Assembly: GCA_029248825.1 (NCBI GenBank)
Contig: JAQWIP010000151.1
Coordinates: 1 to 16,196 of the forward strand
Direction of reading: 5' to 3'
From: Alphaproteobacteria bacterium
Lineage (GTDB): Bacteria; Pseudomonadota; Alphaproteobacteria; RS24
DNA length: 16,196 nt
Below, piece after piece: positions 1 to 7,202 of this stretch (position 1 is its first letter; the number at the start of each line of letters is the position of its first letter). The notes under the pieces are model-generated. The model saw nothing but the letters and a program-made list of their open reading frames with translations. It ran no database searches and was not told where the DNA came from. Made by a program: the position numbers and the translations under genes.

Positions 1-861
1 TTCGGCGTGGCGGCGCTCAAAGGCGTCTGTCTGATAGCTCTCGGCCGCGGTTTCATGGAGATAGGCATGGACGTTTTTCAGGTTTTCCAACCCATTGCGG
101 ATCATGCCCGTGCCGGCGATGCCAGCGCGTTCATTGCCCAGCAAAAACTTGGCATAGGTCCAGCCTTGGTTTTCTTCGCCAACCAAATTGCTGGCTGGCA
201 CGCGAACATCGGTGAAATAAACTTCGTTTAGGTGATGCGCGCCGTCGATGGTGTAAATCGGCTTCACTTCGATGCCTGGCGAGTTCATATCGATGAGCAG
301 AAACGAGATACCCTGCTGCGGCTTGCCTTCGTGGCTGGTGCGCACGAGGCAGAAAATCCACTCGGCCCAATGCGCCAAAGTCGTCCAGATTTTTTGACCA
401 TTCACAACATAGTCTTCGCCATCGCGCTCGGCTGTGGTGCGCAGGCTGGCCAAATCGGAACCCGAACCTGGCTCGGAATAGCCTTGGCACCAGTTGATGG
501 AGCCATCCAAAATCGACGGCAAGTGCTGCGCTTTCAACTCTGGCGAGCCAAAGGCGCAAATCACAGGGCCGACCATAGTAATGCCAAAGGGCGACTGATG
601 CGGGCTTTGGGCGCGCGCCGCTTCGGCTTGAAAAATCGCTTTTTGCGGGTCGCTCCACGTCGTGCCGCCATCTGCGAGCGGCCAACCAACGGCGCCCCAG
701 CCTTTTTCATGGAGCTGACCTTGCCACCAATTCGTCTCTTCTTTGGTTTGAGTAATCAGCGTCTTGCCCTTCATGGGGTGGCCTTCGGGCAATACGGTTT
801 CAAACCAATCGCGGACTTCTTTTTGAAAGACAAGTTCTTCAGATTTTAGCTCGAGATTCAT
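1..861 (-). CDS. acyl-CoA dehydrogenase, PimC-like (3' end beyond window)
   Basis: An FAD-dependent acyl-CoA dehydrogenase that would oxidise an acyl-CoA to the trans-2-enoyl-CoA and pass electrons to ETF. The frame is open for all 287 codons from ATG 861 to the left edge, so the C-terminal third or less is missing. Visible features are the mixed alpha-helical N-terminal domain (about 1-115), the flavin/substrate beta-domain signature YSEPGSGSDL (128-137), the VNGQKIWT strand (153-160), and GNERAGIAG (242-250). Glu244 in that last segment sits where isovaleryl-CoA-type dehydrogenases carry the catalytic base. The overall style resembles the large subunit of pimeloyl-CoA dehydrogenase (PimC), but many aliphatic and steroid acyl-CoA dehydrogenases look similar, so the substrate is unknown. 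A GGAG site lies 7 nt upstream of the ATG, and the gene follows bioB by 15 bp, so it is co-transcribed. PimC-type proteins often have a smaller partner dehydrogenase, which may lie to the left. Confidence 0.9.
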   Translation of the reverse strand, partial: MNLELKSEELVFQKEVRDWFETVLPEGHPMKGKTLITQTKEETNWWQGQLHEKGWGAVGWPLADGGTTWSDPQKAIFQAEAARAQSPHQSPFGITMVGPVICAFGSPELKAQHLPSILDGSINWCQGYSEPGSGSDLASLRTTAERDGEDYVVNGQKIWTTLAHWAEWIFCLVRTSHEGKPQQGISFLLIDMNSPGIEVKPIYTIDGAHHLNEVYFTDVRVPASNLVGEENQGWTYAKFLLGNERAGIAGTGMIRNGLENLKNVHAYLHETAAESYQTDAFERRHAE

Positions 862-876
862 TGTATCGCTCCAGTA

Positions 877-1881
877 TTAAACAGCCGACGGGCATTTATG
901 AGCCGCCATGGGCTCGAGGCCGAGGCGGGAGAATAATTCTTTATCTTTAGCTAGGTTTGGATTGCTGGTGGTCAATAGTTCTTCGCCGACAAAAATCGAA
1001 TTGGCGCCAGCCAGAAAACATAGGGCCTGCGTCTCATCCGACATCCATTCGCGACCCGCCGAGAGGCGCACGACAGATTTTGGCATCATAATTCGCGCCA
1101 CTGCAATGCAGCGCACGAAATCAATGCTACCAACGGGAGCGGCTTCCCCCAAAGGCGTGCCGTCAATTGGAATGAGCATGTTAATCGGCACAGATTGCGG
1201 CTGCGGGTTTAAATTGGCCAGCGTCATCAACATGGAGGCGCGGTCGCCAACCTCTTCGCCGAGACCCAAAATGCCGCCCGCACAAACATTAATACCCGCA
1301 TCTTGAACATGCGAGATGGTCTCAAGGCGGTCTTCAAAGGTGCGCGTGGTAATAATCTCGCCGTAAAACTCTTCCGAGGTATCGACGTTATGATTGTAAT
1401 AATCGAGGCCAGCTTCTTTCAATTGGGCAGCTTGCTCGGGCGACAACATGCCCAAAGTCATGCAAGTTTCCATGCCCAGGGAGCGCACGCCGTGGATCAT
1501 CTCGATGATGGCGCCCATGTCACGGTCTTTGGGGCTACGCCAAGCTGCGCCCATGCAATAGCGCGAAGCGCCAGCTTTTTTGGCGCGCTCGGCGCCTTCC
1601 AGCACCTCTTGCACTTGCATCATTTTGGTGGCTTTGAGGCCAGTATCGAATTTGGCGCTTTGGCTGCAATAGTTACAGTCTTCGGGGCAGCCACCGGTTT
1701 TGATCGACAGCAAAGTGCTTTTTTGCACTTCATTGGCATCGAACCATTGGCGATGCACCGTTTGCGCCTGAAACAAAAGGTCATTAAACGGCAGGGCAAA
1801 AAGCGCCTCTACCTCGTCGCGTGTCCAAGTGTGGCGAGGTTGCATGGGCGCAGTGGTTTGTGTTGTGGTGAGCTGGGACAT
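877..1881 (-). CDS. bioB: biotin synthase BioB
   Basis: Radical-SAM enzyme that inserts sulfur into dethiobiotin to form biotin, the last step of biotin synthesis, in the cytoplasm. The 334-residue protein has the radical-SAM cysteines C65, C69 and C72 (GGCPEDCNYC) for the [4Fe-4S] cluster. It also has the expected ligands of the sacrificial [2Fe-2S] cluster: C109 (RYCMGAAW), C140 (ETCMTLGM), C200 (NVCAGGILG) and R272 (VRLSAGR). The YNHN motif at 162-165 is intact. The frame opens further upstream at a TTG (1899), but ATG 1881 has AGGA five bases upstream and gives the usual N-terminus, so I start there. It lies 53 bp after the TIGR03084-type gene with no visible terminator between them, and 15 bp before the acyl-CoA dehydrogenase. 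No bioF, bioA or bioD is in the window. Placement directly behind a biotin-dependent carboxylase operon suggests a cofactor-supply role; that is inference. Confidence 0.97.
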   Translation of the reverse strand: MSQLTTTQTTAPMQPRHTWTRDEVEALFALPFNDLLFQAQTVHRQWFDANEVQKSTLLSIKTGGCPEDCNYCSQSAKFDTGLKATKMMQVQEVLEGAERAKKAGASRYCMGAAWRSPKDRDMGAIIEMIHGVRSLGMETCMTLGMLSPEQAAQLKEAGLDYYNHNVDTSEEFYGEIITTRTFEDRLETISHVQDAGINVCAGGILGLGEEVGDRASMLMTLANLNPQPQSVPINMLIPIDGTPLGEAAPVGSIDFVRCIAVARIMMPKSVVRLSAGREWMSDETQALCFLAGANSIFVGEELLTTSNPNLAKDKELFSRLGLEPMAAHKCPSAV

Positions 1882-1885
1882 AATA

Positions 1886-1890
1886 TTCCT
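1886..1890 (-). promoter_or_regulatory. Shine-Dalgarno site of bioB (decides start)
   Basis: AGGAA on the minus strand, with ATATT between AGGA and ATG 1881. The alternative in-frame TTG at 1899 has no comparable site, so the ATG is preferred. Confidence 0.7.
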
Positions 1891-1934
1891 GAAAAACAAG
1901 TAAAAGAATGTTTGCGAAGCGGTGACTTAGCAAA

Positions 1935-2735
1935 TTACGCATTGCGTGTGAAGCGCGTTCCCGGCGCAGGGGGTGTCTCTGGGGCGCCCGCGAAACACTG
2001 CGCTTTCGACATCCAATCGGTCGCCACCGTGCCTGTGACGCGCAAATCCGTATCGGCGATATTGCGAACCTGGGTTACAACTTGGCAGAAGTCTGCCGCA
2101 TTTCCCTCTACCCTTTCCGCATCGCTAGCCTCGCCGAACTCCCAAATCTCGCCAGAAGGCGCGCTTAGGCGCACATAGGGCATGGCGCCCGGCGGCGTTT
2201 CGCCGCGGGTGGCGTAAGTCCAGCCGAAAGTATTTGTGCCTAAAACAGCGATGGCACGGATGTGGTCTTTATTGGCACGGGTCACGCCCAAATGGTCATA
2301 AACCTCTTGGCCATGCGCCCAAGTTTCCATCAGACGCGCCGAGATGGACGAGCGCGCGCTCATGTCGGGGCCCGCCCATTTCAGACGTTTCTTCGGGTCG
2401 ATATCGACCATGCGCTCGGCCATGGCGCTATAAAACCCATGCCAAGTTTCCAGCAAAGCCCGACCGCTTAAACCGTCGACCCATTGCGCCTCATAGCTGC
2501 GCATATTGCTTTGGCCGATAGAGGTCATCGCCTCGTTTAGCCAACTGACAAAATTATCTTCATCGGCATGGCTTTCATTGGCCGCCCAATTCCACATATG
2601 CAAATGCTCCAGCACATTGTTTAGCGTCCAGCCTTTAAACTGCGTTGGCGCGGCAAAAGCGGCATCGTCCAAATCTTTCATCAGGGCGTAAAGACCATCG
2701 GACTCAGCTTTGAAATCTAGAGCTTCTCTCAACAT
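1935..2735 (-). CDS. TIGR03084-type metal-binding protein, DinB/maleylpyruvate isomerase-like fold
   Basis: A 266-residue protein of the DinB / mycothiol-dependent maleylpyruvate isomerase-like superfamily, resembling the TIGR03084 family; its function is not known. The N-terminal helical-bundle half carries EHLHMWNW (43-50) and METWAHGQEV (136-145). H44, E137 and H141 can form the metal site: the E-x3-H spacing and the separate upstream His match, as I recall, the zinc ligands H52/E144/H148 of the Corynebacterium maleylpyruvate isomerase. The C-terminal half (about 165-266) resembles the small alpha/beta domain of that family. The ATG at 2735 has AGGA 8 nt upstream and follows the carboxylase alpha-subunit stop by 9 bp, so it belongs to the same operon. 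Proteobacteria do not normally make mycothiol, so a mycothiol-dependent reaction is unlikely. A thiol- or CoA-linked isomerase or hydrolase step is possible but unproven. Confidence 0.85.
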   Translation of the reverse strand: MLREALDFKAESDGLYALMKDLDDAAFAAPTQFKGWTLNNVLEHLHMWNWAANESHADEDNFVSWLNEAMTSIGQSNMRSYEAQWVDGLSGRALLETWHGFYSAMAERMVDIDPKKRLKWAGPDMSARSSISARLMETWAHGQEVYDHLGVTRANKDHIRAIAVLGTNTFGWTYATRGETPPGAMPYVRLSAPSGEIWEFGEASDAERVEGNAADFCQVVTQVRNIADTDLRVTGTVATDWMSKAQCFAGAPETPPAPGTRFTRNA

Positions 2736-2744
2736 ATCGCGTTC

Positions 2745-4757
2745 CTATTCTGCTTCCATTTCAATGGCAATCATCAAATCATCGGCCGCCACTTGCGCTT
2801 CGGCAGATACCAAAACCTGTTCCACCACACCATCGACCGTGGCCAGAATTTCATGCTGCATTTTCATCGCTTCGACAATCACCAGTCTATCGCCGCTGGC
2901 CACCGTATCGCCTGCGTCGACAAAAACCTCCGCCACGCGGCCATGCATCGGCGCGACCACACGGCTGCCGTCGCCCACTTCTTCGCTGGCGGCATTGCGC
3001 ATCAGCATATTGCTGCACGTATAGGTGGCGCCATCGAGGGTCGCGAACAGGTTTGTGCCTTGCAAGAAAGCTTGACTGATATATTGGCGGCCATTGGTTT
3101 CCAAAACCATGCGGGTGCCGGTATGGGCGCGCACCAAAACCTCCACGCAAGTCTCGCCGATATGCACTTGATAGCTATCCGCGCGCTTGCTGCGAACCGA
3201 GAGAGATACGCCCTCGGTTTCCTGATTTTTAAACGCCAATTTATAGGGCGTGCGCAGGCTGGCATCGGAGGTAAAATGCATCAGCCCTTGCGGCACATGC
3301 ATGCCGCTGGCCGAAGCCTTGGCAAGCGCCGCCTCACGGTCGATGACAAAATGGCGAACCGCCAGAATGGCCAGCGCCGTTTCATCGGCCAGCTTAACGG
3401 CCAAATCGGCTTCGCTAAACTGCTCGGCGATAAAGCCCGTTGAAAAATCGCCCTCGGCAAATTTCTCGTTCTCCAAACAAGCAATCAAAAAATCCCGATT
3501 GGTGCGCGGGCCAAAGAGCGCAGTATCGGTCAGTGCTTCAATCATTAGCTTGCGCGCGGTCTCGCGATTGGCTCCTGTGGTGATGAGCTTGGCAATCATC
3601 GGGTCATAGAAGGGCGAAATTTCTTGCCCGCCGACAATGCCCGTATCATAGCGCACGCCTTCGCGCGCCACTTGCTCGAAACAAGCCACTGTGCCGGTGC
3701 TGGGCAAAAATCCCTTGGCCGGGTCTTCGGCATAGAGGCGCACTTCAATGGCGTGGCCGTTCAATTGCACATCCTCTTGGGTCAGCCCCAAGCTCTCGCC
3801 CTCGGCGACTTTGATTTGCAGCTCGACCAAATCCAAACCCGTCACTTGCTCGGTCACGGGATGCTCGACTTGCAATCTTGTGTTCATCTCGAGGAAGTAA
3901 AAGCTGCCATCGGCATCGAGCAAAAACTCGACTGTGCCAGCGCCGCAATAGTTAATCGTCGCTGCCGCTTCCACGGCGGCGGCGCCCATAGCGGCACGCA
4001 GCTCTGGCGTCATCACCGGGCATGGGCTTTCTTCGATAACTTTTTGGTGGCGGCGTTGCACCGAGCAATCGCGCTCGCCCATATGCACCACATTTCCATG
4101 CGTATCGGCAAACACTTGAATTTCCACGTGGCGCGGTTGCACAATGGCTTTTTCCAAAATCAACTCGCCCGAGCCAAAAGCATTCTCAGCCTCCGAGCGC
4201 GCCGTCGAAATGGCAGCCGCCAATCCATCTTGGCTTTCCACCAAACGCATGCCGCGCCCTCCCCCACCTGCGGCGGCTTTTACCATGATGGGAAAGCCAA
4301 TTTTGCCGCCCTCGGCCAGCAAAACCTCATCACTTTGGTCTTTGCCTTCATAGCCCGGCACGCAAGGCACTTTGGCCTCAATCATGCGGCGTTTGGCTTC
4401 GGCTTTATTGCCCATGAGGTCAATCGACTGGCCGCTCGGGCCAATAAAAGTCAGGCCAGCTTTTTCTACCGCATCGGCAAATTCGGCGTTTTCGGACAAA
4501 AATCCATAGCCCGGGTGAATGGCATCTGCGCCGCTTTGTTTGGCCGCGTCGAGAATTTTCTCGGCCACCAAATAAGATTGGCCGACCGGGCCTGGCCCAA
4601 TGCGAACCGCCTCGCTGGCTTGGCGAACATGGGGGCTGCTGGCGTCCGCATCCGAATAAACCGCCACTGTGCGAATGCCCATGGCGTGCGCCGTGCGAAT
4701 AACGCGGCAGGCAATTTCACCACGGTTGGCAATTAGTATTTTACGAATGACAGCCAT
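2745..4757 (-). CDS. biotin-dependent acyl-CoA carboxylase alpha subunit (biotin carboxylase + carrier), AtuF/LiuD-like
   Basis: The ATP-dependent half of a biotin-dependent acyl-CoA carboxylase: it carboxylates its own biotin using bicarbonate and hands the carboxyl group to the beta subunit. Of 670 residues, the biotin carboxylase domain spans about 1-445, with the glycine-rich AAAGGGGRGM loop (161-170), K239 (HQKV), FLEMNTRLQVEHPVTE (288-303, including R294) and R340 (EVR). These match catalytic positions of AccC. A central BT-type linker domain follows (about 450-590), then a C-terminal biotinyl domain with EAMKMQH, K632 being the biotinylated lysine. I chose ATG 4757 over an in-frame TTG at 4775 because AGGAG lies five bases upstream. 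That Shine-Dalgarno site overlaps the end of the hydratase gene, whose stop ends 2 nt before this ATG. Cluster context points to geranyl-CoA carboxylase (AtuF-like). 3-Methylcrotonyl-CoA carboxylase alpha (LiuD) has the same architecture, so the substrate is inferred. Confidence 0.95.
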   Translation of the reverse strand: MAVIRKILIANRGEIACRVIRTAHAMGIRTVAVYSDADASSPHVRQASEAVRIGPGPVGQSYLVAEKILDAAKQSGADAIHPGYGFLSENAEFADAVEKAGLTFIGPSGQSIDLMGNKAEAKRRMIEAKVPCVPGYEGKDQSDEVLLAEGGKIGFPIMVKAAAGGGGRGMRLVESQDGLAAAISTARSEAENAFGSGELILEKAIVQPRHVEIQVFADTHGNVVHMGERDCSVQRRHQKVIEESPCPVMTPELRAAMGAAAVEAAATINYCGAGTVEFLLDADGSFYFLEMNTRLQVEHPVTEQVTGLDLVELQIKVAEGESLGLTQEDVQLNGHAIEVRLYAEDPAKGFLPSTGTVACFEQVAREGVRYDTGIVGGQEISPFYDPMIAKLITTGANRETARKLMIEALTDTALFGPRTNRDFLIACLENEKFAEGDFSTGFIAEQFSEADLAVKLADETALAILAVRHFVIDREAALAKASASGMHVPQGLMHFTSDASLRTPYKLAFKNQETEGVSLSVRSKRADSYQVHIGETCVEVLVRAHTGTRMVLETNGRQYISQAFLQGTNLFATLDGATYTCSNMLMRNAASEEVGDGSRVVAPMHGRVAEVFVDAGDTVASGDRLVIVEAMKMQHEILATVDGVVEQVLVSAEAQVAADDLMIAIEMEAE

Positions 4758-4767
4758 ATCTACTCCT
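4758..4767 (-). promoter_or_regulatory. Shine-Dalgarno site overlapping upstream stop codon
   Basis: AGGAG followed by TAGAT and then ATG 4757. The TAG within the spacer is the stop of the hydratase gene, so ribosomes finishing that gene sit on this initiation site. This implies translational coupling and rules against the TTG start at 4775. Confidence 0.75.
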
Positions 4768-5563
4768 GCACCCAATTTGGTTTTCGTTTTTCTAAGAAGG
4801 ACGCGACCCCTTCGCGACCTTCGTCGCTTTTCACGCTGGCGGCGAAAGCTTCGCCCGCATAGCGGATCATGGCCGTGTCATCTAACTGTTTATTGGCCTC
4901 GAGTAGTTTCTTGGTCGCCGCATTGGCTCGCGGCGCACAGCGGCGCACGCCCGCGATAATATCTTGCAGCTCGGCTTCGCCAGCCGCCAAATCATCTACC
5001 AAAATATCCACCAGCCCATAGGTGACGCCCTGTTCAGCCGTGAACCGATGCCCTGTCAGCATGATGCGCCGCGCCTGAATATCGCCCGTGCGCGCCACGA
5101 TATAGCGCCCGATTTGAGCTGGCACAATGCCAATGGCCGTCTCGGTGAGCGCCATTTTCGTGTCTTTCGTGGCAATCACAATATCGCCCGCCGAGGCCAT
5201 GCCCAAACCGCCTGCCATGGCCGCGCCTTGCAGTAAAAACACAATCACTTGCGGCATTGAGCGCACGGTCAAAAAGAAGCGTCCCATTTTCGAGCTGTCT
5301 TCAATGACCTGCTCATCGGTGCGCACGTCTTGGAAATTATTCTTAAAGCCCTTGAGGTCGCCGCCAGCGCAAAATACATCGCCTTTGCCGCGCACGGTAA
5401 TGCCGCGAATGTCGTCTCGCGTGGCTAAATAATCCAGCATGGCTTGCAGCTCGGACACTAATTCATCTGACATCGCATTGCGCGCCTCGGGTCGGTTGAG
5501 CCAAAGCGTTGCCCAATCTTTATCTTCTTCGAGAAGAACAACCGTGGTTTTAGGTGCAGACAT
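4760..5563 (-). CDS. enoyl-CoA hydratase/crotonase-family protein, AtuE/LiuC-like
   Basis: A 267-residue crotonase-fold protein. In this operon the expected reaction is hydration of the carboxylated branched enoyl-CoA (isohexenylglutaconyl-CoA in the Atu pathway, or 3-methylglutaconyl-CoA in leucine breakdown). The two oxyanion-hole segments are visible: FCAGGDLKG (64-72) and GAAMAGGLGM (113-122). Of the two catalytic glutamates of classical enoyl-CoA hydratase, the second is kept (E141 in LTETAIGIVP). The first aligns with G121, so a simple two-glutamate mechanism does not apply; bacterial AtuE/LiuC-type hydratases, as I remember them, often show the same change. A TTG start at 5599 is possible, but ATG 5563 has GAGGGGG six bases upstream and lies 16 bp after the carboxyltransferase stop. 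Its neighbours are the two subunits of the carboxylase whose product it should use. Confidence 0.92.
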   Translation of the reverse strand: MSAPKTTVVLLEEDKDWATLWLNRPEARNAMSDELVSELQAMLDYLATRDDIRGITVRGKGDVFCAGGDLKGFKNNFQDVRTDEQVIEDSSKMGRFFLTVRSMPQVIVFLLQGAAMAGGLGMASAGDIVIATKDTKMALTETAIGIVPAQIGRYIVARTGDIQARRIMLTGHRFTAEQGVTYGLVDILVDDLAAGEAELQDIIAGVRRCAPRANAATKKLLEANKQLDDTAMIRYAGEAFAASVKSDEGREGVASFLEKRKPNWVQE

Positions 5564-5569
5564 TTTATT

Positions 5570-5576
5570 CCCCCTC
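5570..5576 (-). promoter_or_regulatory. Shine-Dalgarno site of the hydratase gene
   Basis: GAGGGGG six bases before ATG 5563. It supports that start over the in-frame TTG at 5599, which would lie inside the upstream carboxyltransferase gene. Confidence 0.65.
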
Positions 5577-5579
5577 TCG

Positions 5580-7202
5580 TTACATGCGGCCAATGCCAAA
5601 GGCGTTCGGGTTCAGCGTACGGTGCTTGCGTTCCCAAATCGTCTCTAGCGTGAAGCCCAAAATTTTGCGTGTGTCGCGCGGGTCCACCACCCCATGGTCG
5701 AGCAAGCGACCGGAGGTGAAAAACGCATCTTCTTGCGACGAGAATACTTTTTCAATCGCCGCGCGTTGTTTGGCCAAAGCTTCCATATCGGGCTCGACGC
5801 CGCGCCGTTTGGCGCTGTTCAACGCCACGGTTTCCATCGTGCCAGCCGCGCTTTCGCCGCTCATCACGCCAGTCATGGCGCCTGGCCACGCGAATAAAAA
5901 GTCAGGGTCATAGCCATAACCCGCCATGCCATAATTGCCCGCGCCATAGGACGCGCCGACATAAAACGTCAGTTTCGGCACACGAATATTCGCCGCCGCC
6001 TGAATCATTTTCGAGCCGTGTTTAATCATCCCCGCCTGCTCATATTCCGTGCCAACCATATAGCCGGTGATATTATTCAGGAAAATTAGCGGGATATTGG
6101 CTTGGTCGATAATCTGATAAAAATGCGCGCCCTTGGCCGCTTCGTCTGGCCCCATTGGCCCATTATTGGCAACAATTCCAACGGGATGACCAAATATTTT
6201 CGCCTGCACACAAACCAAATTCGGGCCATAGCGGCTTTTGAAATCGGTGAAATCCGAGCCATCTACGATACGCGCAATCAGCTCGCGGCTGTCGTAGGGA
6301 ATTTTATAATCCGTCGGCACCAGACCCAAAATCTCTTCCGCGTCATATAGGGGTTCCTCGAAGCAGCGCTCCGGTATCCGGTCGCAATGTTCGTTCCAGC
6401 CGAGGGTTTCGACGACATCGCGCATCTGGCGAATGCCATCGGCGTCATCTTCGGCCAAATATTCGATCAGGCCTGTGGTGCTGGCGTGCATTTCCGTGCC
6501 GCCGAGCTTGCGTTCATCGGCAATTTCGCCCGTTGCGGCTTGCACCAAAGCGGCGCCACCTAGGGCGGCCATGCCATTGTGTTTCACGCCGACATTATAA
6601 TCTGACATGCCTGGCATATACGCCCCGCCTGCGGTCGAGGGCCCGTGCAGAATGGTGAGCGTTGGCACGCCGGCCGCGCTTAAGCGACCCAACATGCAAA
6701 ACACGCCGCCGCCATGCGCCCACAGCTCGACTTTATATTGCATTAAATTAGCGCCCGCGCTTTCCACCAAATGGATGAAGGGCAATTTGTTTTGCAGCGC
6801 GATTTTCATCGCTTCGAGGCTTTTGCGAAAGCCCATCTCGGTGGCGGCGCCTGCGTTAATGCCGCTGTCATCGACGACAATCATGCAGCGCGTGCCGCTG
6901 ACATAGCCAATGCCGGCCAGCGTAGAGCCGCCGGGAATAGAGGTCTCGCGGTCGGGGTCATCGACGCAATAGCTGGCCATATTATAGAGCGGCAAAAACG
7001 GCATGCCCGCGTCGAGCAATTGCGCCAACCGATCGCGCGGCGTCAGCTGGCTGCGTTCTTCAAACCGAGGGCGGCGTTTTTCCGACGCGCTTTCGGCGCG
7101 CGCTTCCAACATCCGCAAATGCCCGATTTTACCGAGCTGGTCTTCGCGGTTTTTGGCATAAGCGTCTGATTTGACGTCTAATTTGGTTTCAAACACCGGC
7201 AT
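5580..7202 (-). CDS. acyl-CoA carboxylase beta subunit (carboxyltransferase), AtuC/LiuB-like
   Basis: The carboxyltransferase half of the biotin-dependent carboxylase, moving the carboxyl group from carboxybiotin to a branched enoyl-CoA. At 540 residues it has the usual length of geranyl- or methylcrotonyl-CoA carboxylase beta. The N-terminal crotonase-like domain includes ESAGANL (147-153) and a STAGGAYMPGMSD segment. The C-terminal domain includes NNITGYMVG, GASYGAGNYGMAG and the terminal FGIGRM. At 163-166 the sequence is HGGG where methylcrotonyl-CoA carboxylases read HFGR. A Gly replacing that Phe is, from memory, the pocket difference that lets geranyl-CoA carboxylase take a longer substrate, so this favours an AtuC-type enzyme. 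The ATG overlaps the atuA stop by one base (TAATG) and has GGAG 8 nt upstream, so translation is probably coupled. Family assignment is firm; substrate is moderate. Confidence 0.95.
   Translation of the reverse strand: MPVFETKLDVKSDAYAKNREDQLGKIGHLRMLEARAESASEKRRPRFEERSQLTPRDRLAQLLDAGMPFLPLYNMASYCVDDPDRETSIPGGSTLAGIGYVSGTRCMIVVDDSGINAGAATEMGFRKSLEAMKIALQNKLPFIHLVESAGANLMQYKVELWAHGGGVFCMLGRLSAAGVPTLTILHGPSTAGGAYMPGMSDYNVGVKHNGMAALGGAALVQAATGEIADERKLGGTEMHASTTGLIEYLAEDDADGIRQMRDVVETLGWNEHCDRIPERCFEEPLYDAEEILGLVPTDYKIPYDSRELIARIVDGSDFTDFKSRYGPNLVCVQAKIFGHPVGIVANNGPMGPDEAAKGAHFYQIIDQANIPLIFLNNITGYMVGTEYEQAGMIKHGSKMIQAAANIRVPKLTFYVGASYGAGNYGMAGYGYDPDFLFAWPGAMTGVMSGESAAGTMETVALNSAKRRGVEPDMEALAKQRAAIEKVFSSQEDAFFTSGRLLDHGVVDPRDTRKILGFTLETIWERKHRTLNPNAFGIGRM

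Noticed and set aside
1882..1934. Possible terminator or separate promoter before bioB.
   Set aside because: No inverted repeat with a T-run and no convincing -35/-10 pair could be found by eye.
3624..4736. 370-codon plus-strand open frame, and other long plus-strand frames opposite the carboxylase, bioB and AtuA genes.
   Set aside because: They are antisense to clearly recognisable genes, are rich in His/Ala/Arg from complement codon bias, and show no family motifs.
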